Positions 1-9,773 of a DNA stretch of 35,461 bases are shown in pieces. A program made the position numbers and the translations under genes. The stretch's first letter is position 1, and each line of letters opens with the position of its first letter. Location of the stretch: NCBI GenBank assembly GCA_015680685.1, contig MNCI01000920.1:199640-235100 (forward strand). The letters are read 5' to 3'. The notes under the pieces are model-generated. The model was not told the origin of the DNA. It did no database searches and saw nothing but the letters and a program-made list of their open reading frames with translations. This DNA comes from Gnetum montanum (lineage: Eukaryota > Streptophyta > Gnetopsida > Gnetales > Gnetaceae).

Positions 1-29
1 AAATCCATAATCATCATCGCTTTTACTGA

Positions 30-2272
30 CCCGTAAGTCCCTGTCTGATCGGCAAGACCGTTCAGGGCACCGCGGATTCGTTTTTCCAGCTTAGCCCTCG
101 CGCGGATCCGTGGTCAAAGCTGTGTACACGGAATTTCGGTCGGTATTTCCAGCTGCCGACGTTTTCCGTCATTACAGCGAAGGTGCTCACTGCTGCGGAC
201 AATCAACACCTTCTGGCCCCCTTTTCTAAGACCGAGTTGACCAACACAATCAACACCATGCCGGGAGGTAAAGCGCCTGGTCCAGACGGTTGGTCTCTGG
301 AGTTCTTCAAAGCTTTCTTGGATATTGTGGGCCCTAATCTTCTGGATGCTTTCAACGTCATGCTGGCGAGAAGGCAAGTTCGGCACGAACTCAACTGCTC
401 GCGCATTATCTGCATCCCCAAACAGTTGAACACACACCGCCCCGAGCACTTTCGTCCCATTGGTATGTGCAATGTCCTCATCCGCATCTTCTCCAAGCTC
501 CTAGTCAACCATTTGGGCCCCCTCTTGCCTAGGTTGGTTGGATGCAATCAGGCGGGCTTCGTCCATGGTAGGACCCTCCAGGATCAGGTCCTTCTTATGC
601 AAGAGGTCCTTCACTCCCTCAGTTCTACGGGGTTTCCTGGTCTTTGCCTCAAGCTAGACATCACGAAGGCCTACGACACGCTTAGCTGGGACGCCCTGCA
701 TGACATCATGCATAGGAAAGGCTTTGACCCTGGATTCATCCAATTTTGTTTGCATATCCAGTCCTCCGCCGGGTTCTCTTTTGACGTGGGGGGGTGGCTG
801 TGGGGTTTTTCCTCCCCTAGTCGGGGGCTGAGACAAGGTGACCCCCTGTCCCCCTTGCTTTTCATCATTGCCATGGACCTCATGCAATCCTACTGCAGCA
901 CCTCGGGGGTGGAGGGCCTGGACATTGTGGGGGTGGCTTGCCGGGTTGAACACTACGCTGACGATACCATGCTTCTCAGCCGGGCGGCGGTTCCACAGGC
1001 CCGTTGTATCAACCTGGCTCTGACCAGATTGGCCGCCGAGTTAGGTTTAGAAATCAACCGCACCAAATCAGCGATGTACTTCATCAATGTGGACCTGCTG
1101 GTGCAGAGTCGCGTTACACAAATTCTGAACGTGCAACCCGGGAAGCACACCGATACCTACCTGGGTATCCCGCTGTTCTAGTGGGGGCGGAACAATGCTT
1201 GGACCCCCCTACTGGCCAAGCTCGACCACCACATCAATCACTGGGCAAACCATTTTTTGACCCGCAAGGGCCGTCTCCTTGTTGCCACTGGGCTCCTTGC
1301 TTCCACCACGCGCTTTGTGGCGGCGGTCACTGAGCCCCCAGTGGCCATCATCCACTAGATCAACGCCAGGATCTGCTGTTTCATGTGGTGGGGGGGGGGG
1401 GCAAAGGGGGGGGCAAACTCCATCTTGTCAATTGGCATCGCGTGGCCCATCCTCGTACGACGGGGGGGTTGGGGATCATAAATTTCGAGGATGAGTGTGC
1501 AATGGGGTAGCAGTGGCTGGTCAACCAGCTCACTCGTGCTCGGGGGGAGTGTAGTCAGTGGGCCCGTATCGTTCACTGGAAGTACACGCTCTGGCTATCT
1601 AGTTCGCATGGGTCGAGGCCTTGGCTGTCCCTCTGTCGGCATGTGCGGTGGATGTTAAGTTTGAACTGGATCCACCTCGAGCCGCGCGAGATCTTGACCC
1701 ATAAATTTCCCCCTGAGGATGGTTGGCTGGCAGTCTGGCACAGACGGCTCCCCGAGAAAGTCAAAATCTTTCTCTGGATGCTCAAGTCGGCCGTGCTCCC
1801 CGTGCATGTGTTTTTGCAGTAACGCAACATCCTGCAGGATCCCACGTGTCCGTGCTATGATCATGCCCCTGAGACCCTCAACCACTTCATCTATGACTGC
1901 CCCTGCATGCTTGCCACTTGGCGCGCATGCAGGAGGCCCACCCCATGGCATTTTGACGATGATTCATGATCGTCGCTATTGTTGTGGCATGCCTGGAAGG
2001 CGCGGAATCGCACGGTCTTCGCGCAGGTGGCTACCCCCTAGCAACTTATCCAGCGGACCTGCAGAGCGTGGCATGAGATTGCGGACGCTATGGGGAAGAC
2101 GCCGACGTACGAGCCTGACTACGCCGCCTACCAGGCCGACGAGGAGCTATGGCGGATGGTTTGTCAGTGCGGTTGGGCTGACCTGCTGCAGAGGCTGGTC
2201 AGGGATCCTAACCTTCCTGACAACTCTTTCTTTACTAACTGGCATGGAGATCGGACCTACTTCCAGGGCTGA
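30..2272 (+). pseudogene. LINE ORF2: reverse transcriptase and zf-RVT domain, broken
   Basis: Reverse transcriptase for target-primed reverse transcription. The open stretch to 1181 shows the RT blocks in order: GGKAPGPDG at about 270-296, FRPI near 450, NQAGFVHGR near 547, KLDITKAYD near 652, GLRQGDPLSP near 829, the catalytic YADD at 954-965 and YLGIPL near 1159. The frame continues upstream of 183 to about 30, so 183 is not the true start. After stops at 1179 and near 1357 and a frameshift at a G run near 1460, the downstream frame gives a WLAVWHRRLPEKVKIFLW block at about 1723-1776 and a C-x-C...H...C zinc-binding pattern at 1846-1900, matching the RT-associated zinc-binding (zf-RVT) domain. 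The endonuclease domain would lie left of the window. The catalytic Asp pair is intact, but the stops and frameshift make it non-functional. Confidence 0.85.
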
Positions 2273-2281
2273 GAAATTCGC

Positions 2282-3139
2282 ATGACAGAGGTCCCCCTGG
2301 CCAACTACCTGGGGGTCCCAGCTGCGGGGGAAGTCATCCTGCCAACCTACCGCGGCCTCCATAACTCTGCGACCTTCTTCGAGGGGCTGTCCCCGAGAAC
2401 GCAGAGCTGTCAGGTCCCTCGGACCTCCCTCCCGCGCCTCTGGCCTCACACTGCCGCCTTGGTGGAACGCTTTCTTGTCCAGTCGGGAAATGTTTCCAAA
2501 CTCCAAGGGCTGCATTTTACCTTCCTAAGGTGCTTGAAGGATGGCACCCCGGTTAACATGCCATGTTTCTTCCTCGAGGCCCTCCACCTTCAGCGGCGCA
2601 GTCGCCACTTGAGGCTGATTTTAGCTTTGTGGTGGGGGGCGGGGGGCAGGAGGCACCGGGCCCGTCCTCTGCCCCCGCTGGGGGTCGCCTCGCTGATTCC
2701 CCCCTGCTTCCCCCACTTCCTCCACCCCGCCACCCCAACGGCGGTGGGTCACTTTCAACCTTACCTGGGGACGCCGCTCCCACCGTAATCCTGCCCCCTT
2801 GCCTGACCCCCCTAGTGCCCCCCGGATTGGGAGGTGCAACTTCAACAGGCGGTCAATGCGGCTCGAGAGGCCAAGCGACAGACTTCGGAGCTTCGGTGGA
2901 CCGAGACCCTGGCCCAGTGGCGTGCCGACCACGAAGCCCAGCTTCAGGAACAAGCACAACAACTGAACAGGTAGCATACGCTCACGATGGAGACCCTGCA
3001 GGCCCATCTCACGGATGAGCTTTGGGCCCGAATCAGGGAGGAGTTGCGTCAGGAGGAGGTGGCCCGGCAGGCTCAGGAGGTGGTGGCCCGGGAAGAACAG
3101 GAGTACCTACAGGAGGAAGAAGAGCAACGACAGCGGTAA
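2282..3139 (+). pseudogene. LINE 3' accessory coding remnant: proline-rich then coiled coil
   Basis: No recognised family. Downstream of zf-RVT an open frame at 2282-2788 begins MTEVPLANYLGV and passes into a proline/glycine-rich stretch. From about 2828, in another frame, codons spell an Ala/Gln/Glu/Arg-rich helical sequence (for example AREAKRQTSELRW). It runs past one TAG near 2971 to EEEEQRQR and a TAA at 3137, about 100 residues with coiled-coil character. Plant L1-type ORF2 normally ends soon after zf-RVT, so this is either a C-terminal extension or a separate ORF. Strong codon and residue bias favours past coding, but I saw no second copy to compare. Confidence 0.5.
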
Positions 3140-3852
3140 CTCGACCGGGCACATCAGCACAGTGCCTGCCAGTGGCTTAGGGGGGGGGGGCGCTGCCCAT
3201 ATNCTGCCCATATAGTATTCTGGGCATTAGCTGTGAAACCTCTTGTGGGGAGCTCAGACGACACATCAGGCGCACGTCCACTAGATTCCACCTTGATGCG
3301 GGGGATTCCCTGACGGACCGGAGCAGGCGCGAGGCTCTAATGCAGGGCTTCTAGCAAGCCGCTAACTTCATGGACACTGAGGAGCATCGTGCTACCCTGG
3401 ATCTGCTTCATGAGCTAGAGCGGCCTCGGTGCACCTGTCGCCAACTGCCGACTCGCCCCTAGCTCCCCCCACCCCACGTTGCTGCCCCCCTGTGGCTAGT
3501 GGTGTTGTATTATCTGTCTGTTAGGGTTGCACCTCCCCTTTTTTCTCCCTCCTTCCCCCCCCTCTCCCCCCCCTTCTCCCCCCCCTTTTTTCTTTAGTTG
3601 GCGTCCCCCCCCTATCGGGGGTGTGCCCCCCCTTCCCCCCCCTTTTTTCTTTGTTGGGGTTTTTTGAGGTTTTGAGGTCTGTACGTTTTGGTGGTTCGGT
3701 GGCTCAGCTCGGTGTCCTCCGAGTTTGATCTTTTGCAGGTGGCCGGGGCCCACCCCCCTTTTTCAGGGTGGGCCACCCATGGTCCCCCCCCTCGCTTGTA
3801 CTTGTATACTCGTGTACCATACTTTTAGTAATGCAATCCCGAACATTCTCTC
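3140..3852 (+). other. LINE 3' untranslated region, pyrimidine-rich
   Basis: GC-rich sequence to about 3480, with some helical coding-like text near 3250-3450 that is interrupted by TAG codons. It is followed by long C and T runs at 3530-3665 and then the terminal region with a hairpin and the A tail. No complete gene is visible. A single N at 3203 sits between two copies of a 10-base string. Confidence 0.6.
3747..3774 (+). promoter_or_regulatory. 3'-terminal hairpin of the LINE RNA
   Basis: GGCCCACCC at 3747-3755 is perfectly complementary to GGGTGGGCC at 3766-3774 around a 10-base loop, about 80 bases before the A tail. Stem-loops near the 3' end are known template-recognition signals for some LINE reverse transcriptases. 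That role here is inference. Confidence 0.55.
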
Positions 3853-3862
3853 AAAAAAAAAA

Positions 3863-5176
3863 GTATGAGCATTTAAATAATAGAGTTTTAACTTAACGAA
3901 GTCATTCACAGCAGCTTTAAAAATGGTAAGAAAGTATGTCTTAGGTATGGGCTCGTGGAGTTCATTCAGGGCTGCACTCCATCTTGGGATGAATTTTTGC
4001 ACTGGCTCTAAAGGTGCTTGTTTAATTTGAATTAAACTATCTAGTGTGGCTTCAAGCTTTAGATTATACTTGAAACGGGTGACAAAATGATGTAACAAAT
4101 CCTCTAGAGAGATTATGGAGTTACAGGGTAAGGCACGGTACTAGTCGAAGGATTTTCCTATTAAGGACATAGTGAAAACTCACAGAATTGCATGAGGCTA
4201 GGCCTAAAGCAGGAGACATTCTAGTCGAAATGTCACTAGGTGGGTGTTTGGATCTCCCTCTCCATTTTACTTTGTTAGCTGAGGTAATGGGATCTCCTTT
4301 GGTAAGGTTAATGGTAGAACTAAAGGGTGGATTGGGTCATCTTGGTAGAAGTCCAACATCTTGATTTTCCTCAGTGTTTGCAGTTTTAAGGCACTTTCTC
4401 TTTAGTTAACATGTGCATCATTTGCTTTATGTCTGCCCACTCTTAGGTGGTAGATCGGTGGGTTGAATGGATTGTGATTGATAGTAGTTTGATTATTGTA
4501 TCATTTATGGAAAGGGAGCCTATTGGATTGTTGGTTGTTGTTGTGGTGGAACAACATTCAGAGATGAGATCATAGGGTGTGGTATGCTGTAGAGAGTAGG
4601 TTGGTGTTGTTGGATAGTTGGTGAAACCCACTACCCAGCCACAGGTTGTGAGGTGACACCCTGAATGTGTTGTGCTGAAGTAGTTAGAGGCACCCCATGG
4701 GTTTGTACTTGTGGTATGTAATGGGTGGATGTGGAAGCTAGTATTTCTTATCAAGAAGCTAGTCCTCATGTGTATGCGGATGAAGGAGGAAGTATGGTTC
4801 CCTCCAGGAAAGGTTGGAATAATGGATTTGTATAGGCGCGAGGACTGACGGTATGGTATGAATCCCCATGCTCAGATTGGACAACAAAGTCATCTTCCTC
4901 ATTTCCATTCTGAGGCTCTATCTGAGGTGGCTATAAGGCTTGACTCCTTGCCATGAGAAGCTAAAACATGAGTTGATGATGATGTTCAGAAAGGGGTATT
5001 ATGTCAAATGCTAAGGGAATGAACTCACGACCTCCCTTGTAGATGAGCTCATAGTTTTGCTTTGCCTCTCTTTCTATGTGATCGATAGGTAAGTTGGCTT
5101 GGATTTTTATACAAATGAAGTTATATTGTTCATGTGTGAGGACTGCATAAGTAGGGTTGATCTGGAAAGATTCCAT
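3863..5176 (-). pseudogene. gag: gag of element M, interrupted by the LINE
   Basis: Capsid-type protein of a Tat/Ogre-like element. It starts at ATG 5176 (MESFQIN), matching MESSQIN at the start of P gag; compared with P about 40 residues are missing right after it. The Glu-Gln-Tyr-Asn block (EQYNFI) and LPIDHIEREAK follow. The middle is a Pro/Gln/Ser/His-rich linker with several stops. The retrotransposon-gag helical core is visible at about 4100-3880, including FVTRFKYNLK, LDSLIQIKQAPLEP and FVKLKLYYLN. The frame is lost where the LINE A tail joins at 3863. Stops and small indels make it a pseudogene. Confidence 0.75.
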
Positions 5177-5217
5177 GATAGCATGTACAATTTGATGATG
5201 TGTGCAGCGTGAGTAAC

Positions 5218-5481
5218 TCACAGCATGCTTAACTGGCAGCATGACTGACAGATAGCGTGACCAACTACGGTAGCATGACCAACTACAGCATGCTTGACTG
5301 CAGCGTGACTGACTATAGCATGACCAACTACAGTGTGACTGACTGCAGTGTGACTAACTACAGCATGATCAATTGTAGCGTGACTGACTACAGCGTGACC
5401 AACTGTAATGTGACTGACTATAGCGTGACTGACTACAACATGACCAATTGTAGTTTTACTGACTACAGTGTGACCAACTGA
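5218..5481 (-). repeat. 15-bp minisatellite in the leader of element M
   Basis: About 16 to 17 tandem copies of a 15-bp unit, on the plus strand AGCATGACCAACTAC or AGCGTGACTGACTAC. It lies between the primer-binding site and gag. Because 15 is divisible by 3 it creates open frames of pentapeptide repeats on both strands; these are not evidence of coding. P carries a degenerate version at 24500-24625. Confidence 0.9.
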
Positions 5482-5542
5482 TTCAAGTTTCAATGTTTGG
5501 CAGTGTTAGTTGGGTACGTTTCGATAAGATGATAAATAAGGT

Positions 5543-5562
5543 AGGTCCTCCTTCTAGTGCCA
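5543..5562 (-). promoter_or_regulatory. Putative primer-binding site of element M
   Basis: Minus-strand TGGCACTAGAAGGAGGACCT begins 5 bases after the LTR end. P has TGGTGCTAGAAGGAGGGCTT in the same place. The CA/TG difference implies an ancestral TGGCGCTAGAAGGAGGGCC-type site, as expected opposite a tRNA 3' end (CCA). I could not assign the tRNA with certainty. Confidence 0.6.
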
Positions 5563-5567
5563 AAAAC

Positions 5568-7260
5568 TGTATTGATCTAAATCGTTGGTGTAAGGCTGCA
5601 AGGGAAAAAAGAGACCGAAAGATTGTTGGGTAGGCACAACTAAACCTACCTTTGCCTGAGGGCAAGCTGGAAAAGAGAACGAAGGTAGAGTGCCTTGAAT
5701 GATTTGCATGCAAATCAACCAAGGACTTCCCTGAGCGTAAGCTACGACTAGTTATCATAAATGATGTAAATGAAATGTAAATAGAATGCAAACAATGACA
5801 CGAAATGTAAACAGAGTGCAGAGCATAAACAGAGACTAAATTGTACGTGAAGCGTTAATAGAGCTATATTGTAAACAAAGCGTAAATAGAGTAAACAATA
5901 TAAATGGAAGGCAATAATGAAATTGTATTGTATTGTTTAACAAGAGTGTGCACTGATCAAAGCATAGATGCATGTGTGGATGGTAGGTCAAATGCCGAGC
6001 CCTGGGATGATGTGATGTGATGATGTGATGAAGTGCTTGGATGCTAAGAGTCAAGTATGCTGAGTGACTAAGGATTACTAGTTTGCTGTATGTTCTCAGA
6101 GTTGCCAATTTCTCCTCTTGCCAACCCATGGTTCATGTGAATTGACAAGGCATTTATAAGGATGGGCTGGGCTTGGGTGTGGAATTCCAGAATGGAATCA
6201 ATGGTTGGGATTTAACAGGAAAACAGATCAAGTGACACACGCCCGATGGATAGTTGTGTATGAGTTGGATGTGTGTTGATAAGAGTTGGATGTGTGTCGG
6301 CAAGCTACATTCTTGACCAGATACATTGCATTTTACAACTCGTGGGTTACTCAAGCCCATGAAAGTAAATTTAATTTAGACTATGAGGGCTTGCCATGCC
6401 CACAAAATGGGGATTTACAATGAAATGTACAACAAGAGAAATTTGACCCAGCTCACTTGACCATGGATCGAGTGCTGTAGGATGTCGAGATGTTGATTTG
6501 AGGTTGTTTGAGGCATCTCTGTTTGACCAGGGCTTCCAACATGAGTTGATGTGCCTTCAGAGTTGAGTTGAGATTCAGTGTAGGTTGATTTATGATCATG
6601 CTGCACTCACGCCTAGCATGACCTCCAGCGCATGTGCAGCATCTAGCATGCCTAGCGTCCAGAGTGTGGACGCTGCACTCACGCTGCACTCATGTGCAGT
6701 GTGACCTCCAGTGTGAGTGAGGAAATCTTGACCTTTTGACACCATTTTTTGGATTCTAAGGTCTAGATTTGCTACATGAATGTGTTTAACTCTGGAATCT
6801 AGAATCTGAGCTTGGATTTGAGTGGTTTTGAGTAGGTCACGCTGGCTATTTTGGGTAGGTCATGCTGTGGTCACGTTGCAGTGTGACCACAGCATAACCT
6901 GCAACATCACCTATAAACAGCTGTGAAAACTTGTAATTTTTGACTTCAAATTTGAAGATTCTAGAGGCTGAAGTCTAGAGGTTTTTGATGGTGAGCCTAA
7001 AGATTGATTTACTCCTCTGAAAATCTGATTATTTTGACTTGATTTGGAGGCTTTGAGAGTTGGGAAAGTTGGTCACGTTGGAGGTCACACTACAGCATGA
7101 CCACAACGTCCAGCATGAATTGTTAGCACTTAGCATCCAGCGTGAGTTCCCAAGTCAGCGTGAATGCCATGCCTTAGCCAAATTTTGTCTCTAAAACTTC
7201 GAAAGGGCTTGAGTCATTTCCATTTCAAAATGCTAGGGCAAAATTAGTGGAGTTTTTGTA
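5568..7260 (-). repeat. LTR of element M (about 1.69 kb)
   Basis: Its minus-strand start (ACTCCACTAATTTTGCCC, about 7253-7236) and its end (ATTGATC region and ..AATACA at 5568) both align with the ends of P's LTR. Shared internal blocks include the GGCTAAGGCATGG block, the GTGGGCTT..GAGCCCTC block near 6380 and the block with AAGTCCTTGGTTGATTTGC near 5720. A TATA box (TATAAA, minus strand 6158-6153) suggests U3 is about 1.1 kb and R-U5 about 0.6 kb. The right edge is uncertain by a few bases. It is full of variants of the GTCACGCTG motif. Confidence 0.78.
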
Positions 7261-7646
7261 ACCCAGTAGAGTACTTAGGCCATGCGGATGGTAATCCCAG
7301 TGGTAGTCATGCATGAGGTCCAAGATGTGTATGGATGATTGAGGAATGGATGCTCATCACACTTAGGCTAGTTAGATTCTCTCTTACCCTCTATCTCTTA
7401 GCTTAGTTAATCTTATTTCCCATCATACCCAGGAGTAGCATTAGCGTAGGAACACATCATACACCTTAATTTGGACTAAATCATATGTGACAAAGTTAAT
7501 ACTAGTCTAGATGGGAAGATAGCAAACTGTGACCTACAAGTAATTGTTTGGATACCACAACTAGTCCATCTGCAGAGTTTAACTGGATTGTGCATGAAAC
7601 GCTCGTATTCATATGGTTGAGTGTAGGGGTACCTCACCACTCATCA
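7261..7646 (+). repeat. 5' LTR of element A, 3' part only
   Basis: It matches 15001-15386 base for base apart from scattered substitutions and ends in ACTCATCA. The missing first 439 bases were separated by the insertion of element M and should lie left of the window. Confidence 0.92.
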
Positions 7647-7647
7647 T

Positions 7648-7666
7648 TGGCACCGTTGGTAGGGAT
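7648..7666 (+). promoter_or_regulatory. Primer-binding site of element A, tRNA-Asp type
   Basis: TGGCACCGTTGGTAGGGAT starts one base after the LTR end. The Athila-typical site complementary to the 3' end of plant tRNA-Asp is TGGCGCCGTTGCCGGGGAT; four positions differ, at least two as CpG or C/G transitions. This supports assignment to the Athila lineage. Confidence 0.8.
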
Positions 7667-7787
7667 GGTGCTAGTTATCTAGATTAGTTATATCATACAA
7701 GGTCGTTGTATAGGAATTAACACTATATCTTTTAGGGAGAAATAATTACAAAAAGTCACATACAAATTCACACACAATTTCACAATC

Positions 7788-9773
7788 ATGCCTCTCCTAC
7801 AAGACTATGATAATGTCACATCTAGTGAGGCAGTTCATTGGAGAACCAACAAATTATATGACAATGAAGATTGGAGTACGCAATCTAAGGTGGGGGTTTC
7901 TTATAAACATAAACAAAGGAAACATCATTCCAACACATGAAAACATAACTTACTCGATGACGATGAACCCCTACTGGCCACTACAAGCCTAATGCAAATA
8001 CAAGAGGCTGTTCGAATCTCCTGTAGGCATCATAAAGAGAGCCACCTTCCTAGGCTCAATTTAAGCAACTTGCCCAATTTCTTAGGAGGCTATGAATTAG
8101 ATCTACAACAATATTTACAAGCCTTCTACGATGCTTGTGCATGGAACAACATTGATAATGGTTGGAAAAAACTCAAGCTCTTTCCTATGACACTCATTCG
8201 CCAAGAAAAAGTATGGTATAGATCGTTAAAACCAAATTCAATACAATGTTGGCCAACAATGGTAGAACTCTTTAACAAAAGATATCAAACCTATGCAAGA
8301 GTGTAGACCTTGAGGAAAAAAATCCAAGAGTGGAAACAAGCACAACATGAACCCTTGTACATGGCCTTAGAAAGATATTATGCACTGTTAAACAACTGTC
8401 TAGGCCATGAGTTCTCTGAGGAAAGGCTAATGTGCCATATCATTGATGAGCTTCGTGATGAAACAAGAGAGACCCTAGGAATGTATGCCCAAGGTCAACT
8501 ATACAAACTACGAACCCATCAATTCCAAGAGCTTATTAAGTAGGTAGCAAAAGAAGAAGGAGAAATGGCTAGATGGGAGAGTGTTGAAAAACATCAACAG
8601 GACCAAAATATCAAGTTAACAGAGGTCCATAATCACAAAAAGGAGAAATCAACCTATCTCAAGGAGGAGGAATCATCTTTGCCAGTACAACAATTATTAG
8701 AGGAAGTCAAGGCAAAGATCAATAAGATGCTAGAATGGATGCATAAAAATTATGGAGAATATATCAATATTATTGGAGATAGAGTTTTGAAAACTTGAGA
8801 AGTAGGACAAAATATCATTAGACATTCAGAAAGAAGGGATGAGGAAAATAAGAGCTCAATTGCCAATCATACATATGAATGAAACATTTTCCTATACCAT
8901 CACCCCAAGAGCCAATGCCCAATCTTGTTACATTTATATGAGCATTGGGGAAGCACGTTACACCCAAAGTTTGTAGAGAGATATTGTGTTCGATCACAGT
9001 GGCAATAATCCCAGTCATGGGGCAAGCCATCCCTAAACTAGAGACACCCTTCATATCATCTGAATCCAAATGCTTATCTAGTTCAACATCCTGTTTCCTT
9101 GACTAGGTTAGCATACTCTATCTCACTGCATTATTATTCTCCTAGGTACTATCAGCCCATGTCCTCAACACAACCACTACCTTATGTACCTTACACTTCT
9201 TCTAAATTTCAATGTTCTCATCTTTTCCCTCCTTCTACATTGCCACCAACTATTCCTGAAGTGTCTGCACCACAACAACAACCCACGAATGTTACTTGTG
9301 CTACTATTGCGAACAGCAATGAGAGACCTCCTCAACATTGAAGGAATCCCTTCTTTAGACATGACCATAGGAAGGGACAAAATAATTCCAAGGCCACTGC
9401 ATTCTCTAACTTAGCACAAGTCCAACACTATGGTGCACCCTTCTCTTCGAACCCAACGCCTCATGTTACTTCATCAGGGCCACCAATTAACACTCCAACA
9501 ACCATATGGCCTAATGAATATAGCCATGGAGAGTGACATATTGATTCTTACATACCATCTTACGATCCCAAGTATCATAGTGGGTCAACTCTTTATCCGG
9601 GAACCACATCTCATAAATTGCCCCACTATGCTTACTATAATCAAGTGTGTGAACCCCAATGGGATAAGTATGACCAGGTTTCAATGTTTCCAACATGCAA
9701 GGATCCTCATCTTTCATTTATTAATCCTTGCCATGCCCAACCGTTTAGTTATGGGGAATATCCCCCATTTTAA
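7788..9773 (+). pseudogene. gag: gag of element A, one frame, nine premature stops
   Basis: Structural capsid protein, cytosolic particle former. One reading frame runs from ATG 7788 (MPLLQDYDN) to TAA 9771 for 661 codons with no frameshift. In-frame stops are at 7938, 8304, 8541, 8796, 8880, 9006, 9039, 9339 and 9534. The gag core is at about 7992-8540, with LPNFLGGYELDLQQYLQAFY, a conserved W..LKLFPMTL block, Q..W..A and LERYYALL motifs. A charged helical stretch follows at 8565-8800. The C-terminal part (9090-9770) is rich in Tyr, Pro, Ser, Asn and Gln. I see no CCHC zinc knuckle and no protease. Each stop can be derived from a Gln, Arg or Trp codon by one transition. The absence of indels suggests mutation by base deamination rather than long neutral decay. 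Confidence 0.78.

Larger units (their letters stand above)
1..3862 (+). mobile_element. L1-like LINE, 3' part, inserted in element M
   Basis: Non-LTR retrotransposon whose 5' part lies left of the window. It carries reverse transcriptase and zinc-binding domains of plant L1-type ORF2, a GC-rich proline/coiled-coil coding remnant, a pyrimidine-rich 3' region and a 10-A tail at 3853-3862. Immediately after the tail the minus-strand gag of element M resumes: 3863-3885 aligns with the reverse complement of the uninterrupted gag copy near 26200-26222. The insertion therefore lies inside M gag and is the youngest visible event. Base composition is much richer in GC than the surrounding LTR elements. 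The target-site duplication cannot be seen because the 5' junction is outside. Confidence 0.88.
3863..7260 (-). mobile_element. Element M: Tat/Ogre-like Ty3/gypsy, gag plus 5' LTR, minus strand
   Basis: Read on the minus strand: LTR 7260-5568, primer-binding site 5562-5543, leader with a 15-bp minisatellite, then gag from 5176, cut by the LINE at 3863. The same order and sequence recur on the plus strand in element P (23507 onwards). The left part of M, with the rest of gag and pol and the 3' LTR, would lie beyond the LINE, outside the window. On the right M abuts, at 7261, sequence matching the inside of element A's LTR, so M inserted into A's 5' LTR. Confidence 0.82.

Noticed and set aside
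203-953. Minus-strand ORFs opposite the LINE reverse transcriptase
   Set aside because: Shadows of the GC-rich coding strand; the plus frame holds all RT motifs.
5218-5481. CRISPR-like array
   Set aside because: Units are contiguous with no unique spacers, and the sequence is clearly plant retroelement DNA.
5218-5493. Open frames of pentapeptide repeats on both strands
   Set aside because: They are automatic products of a 15-bp minisatellite, which stays open in several frames; there is no domain and no conserved frame in P.
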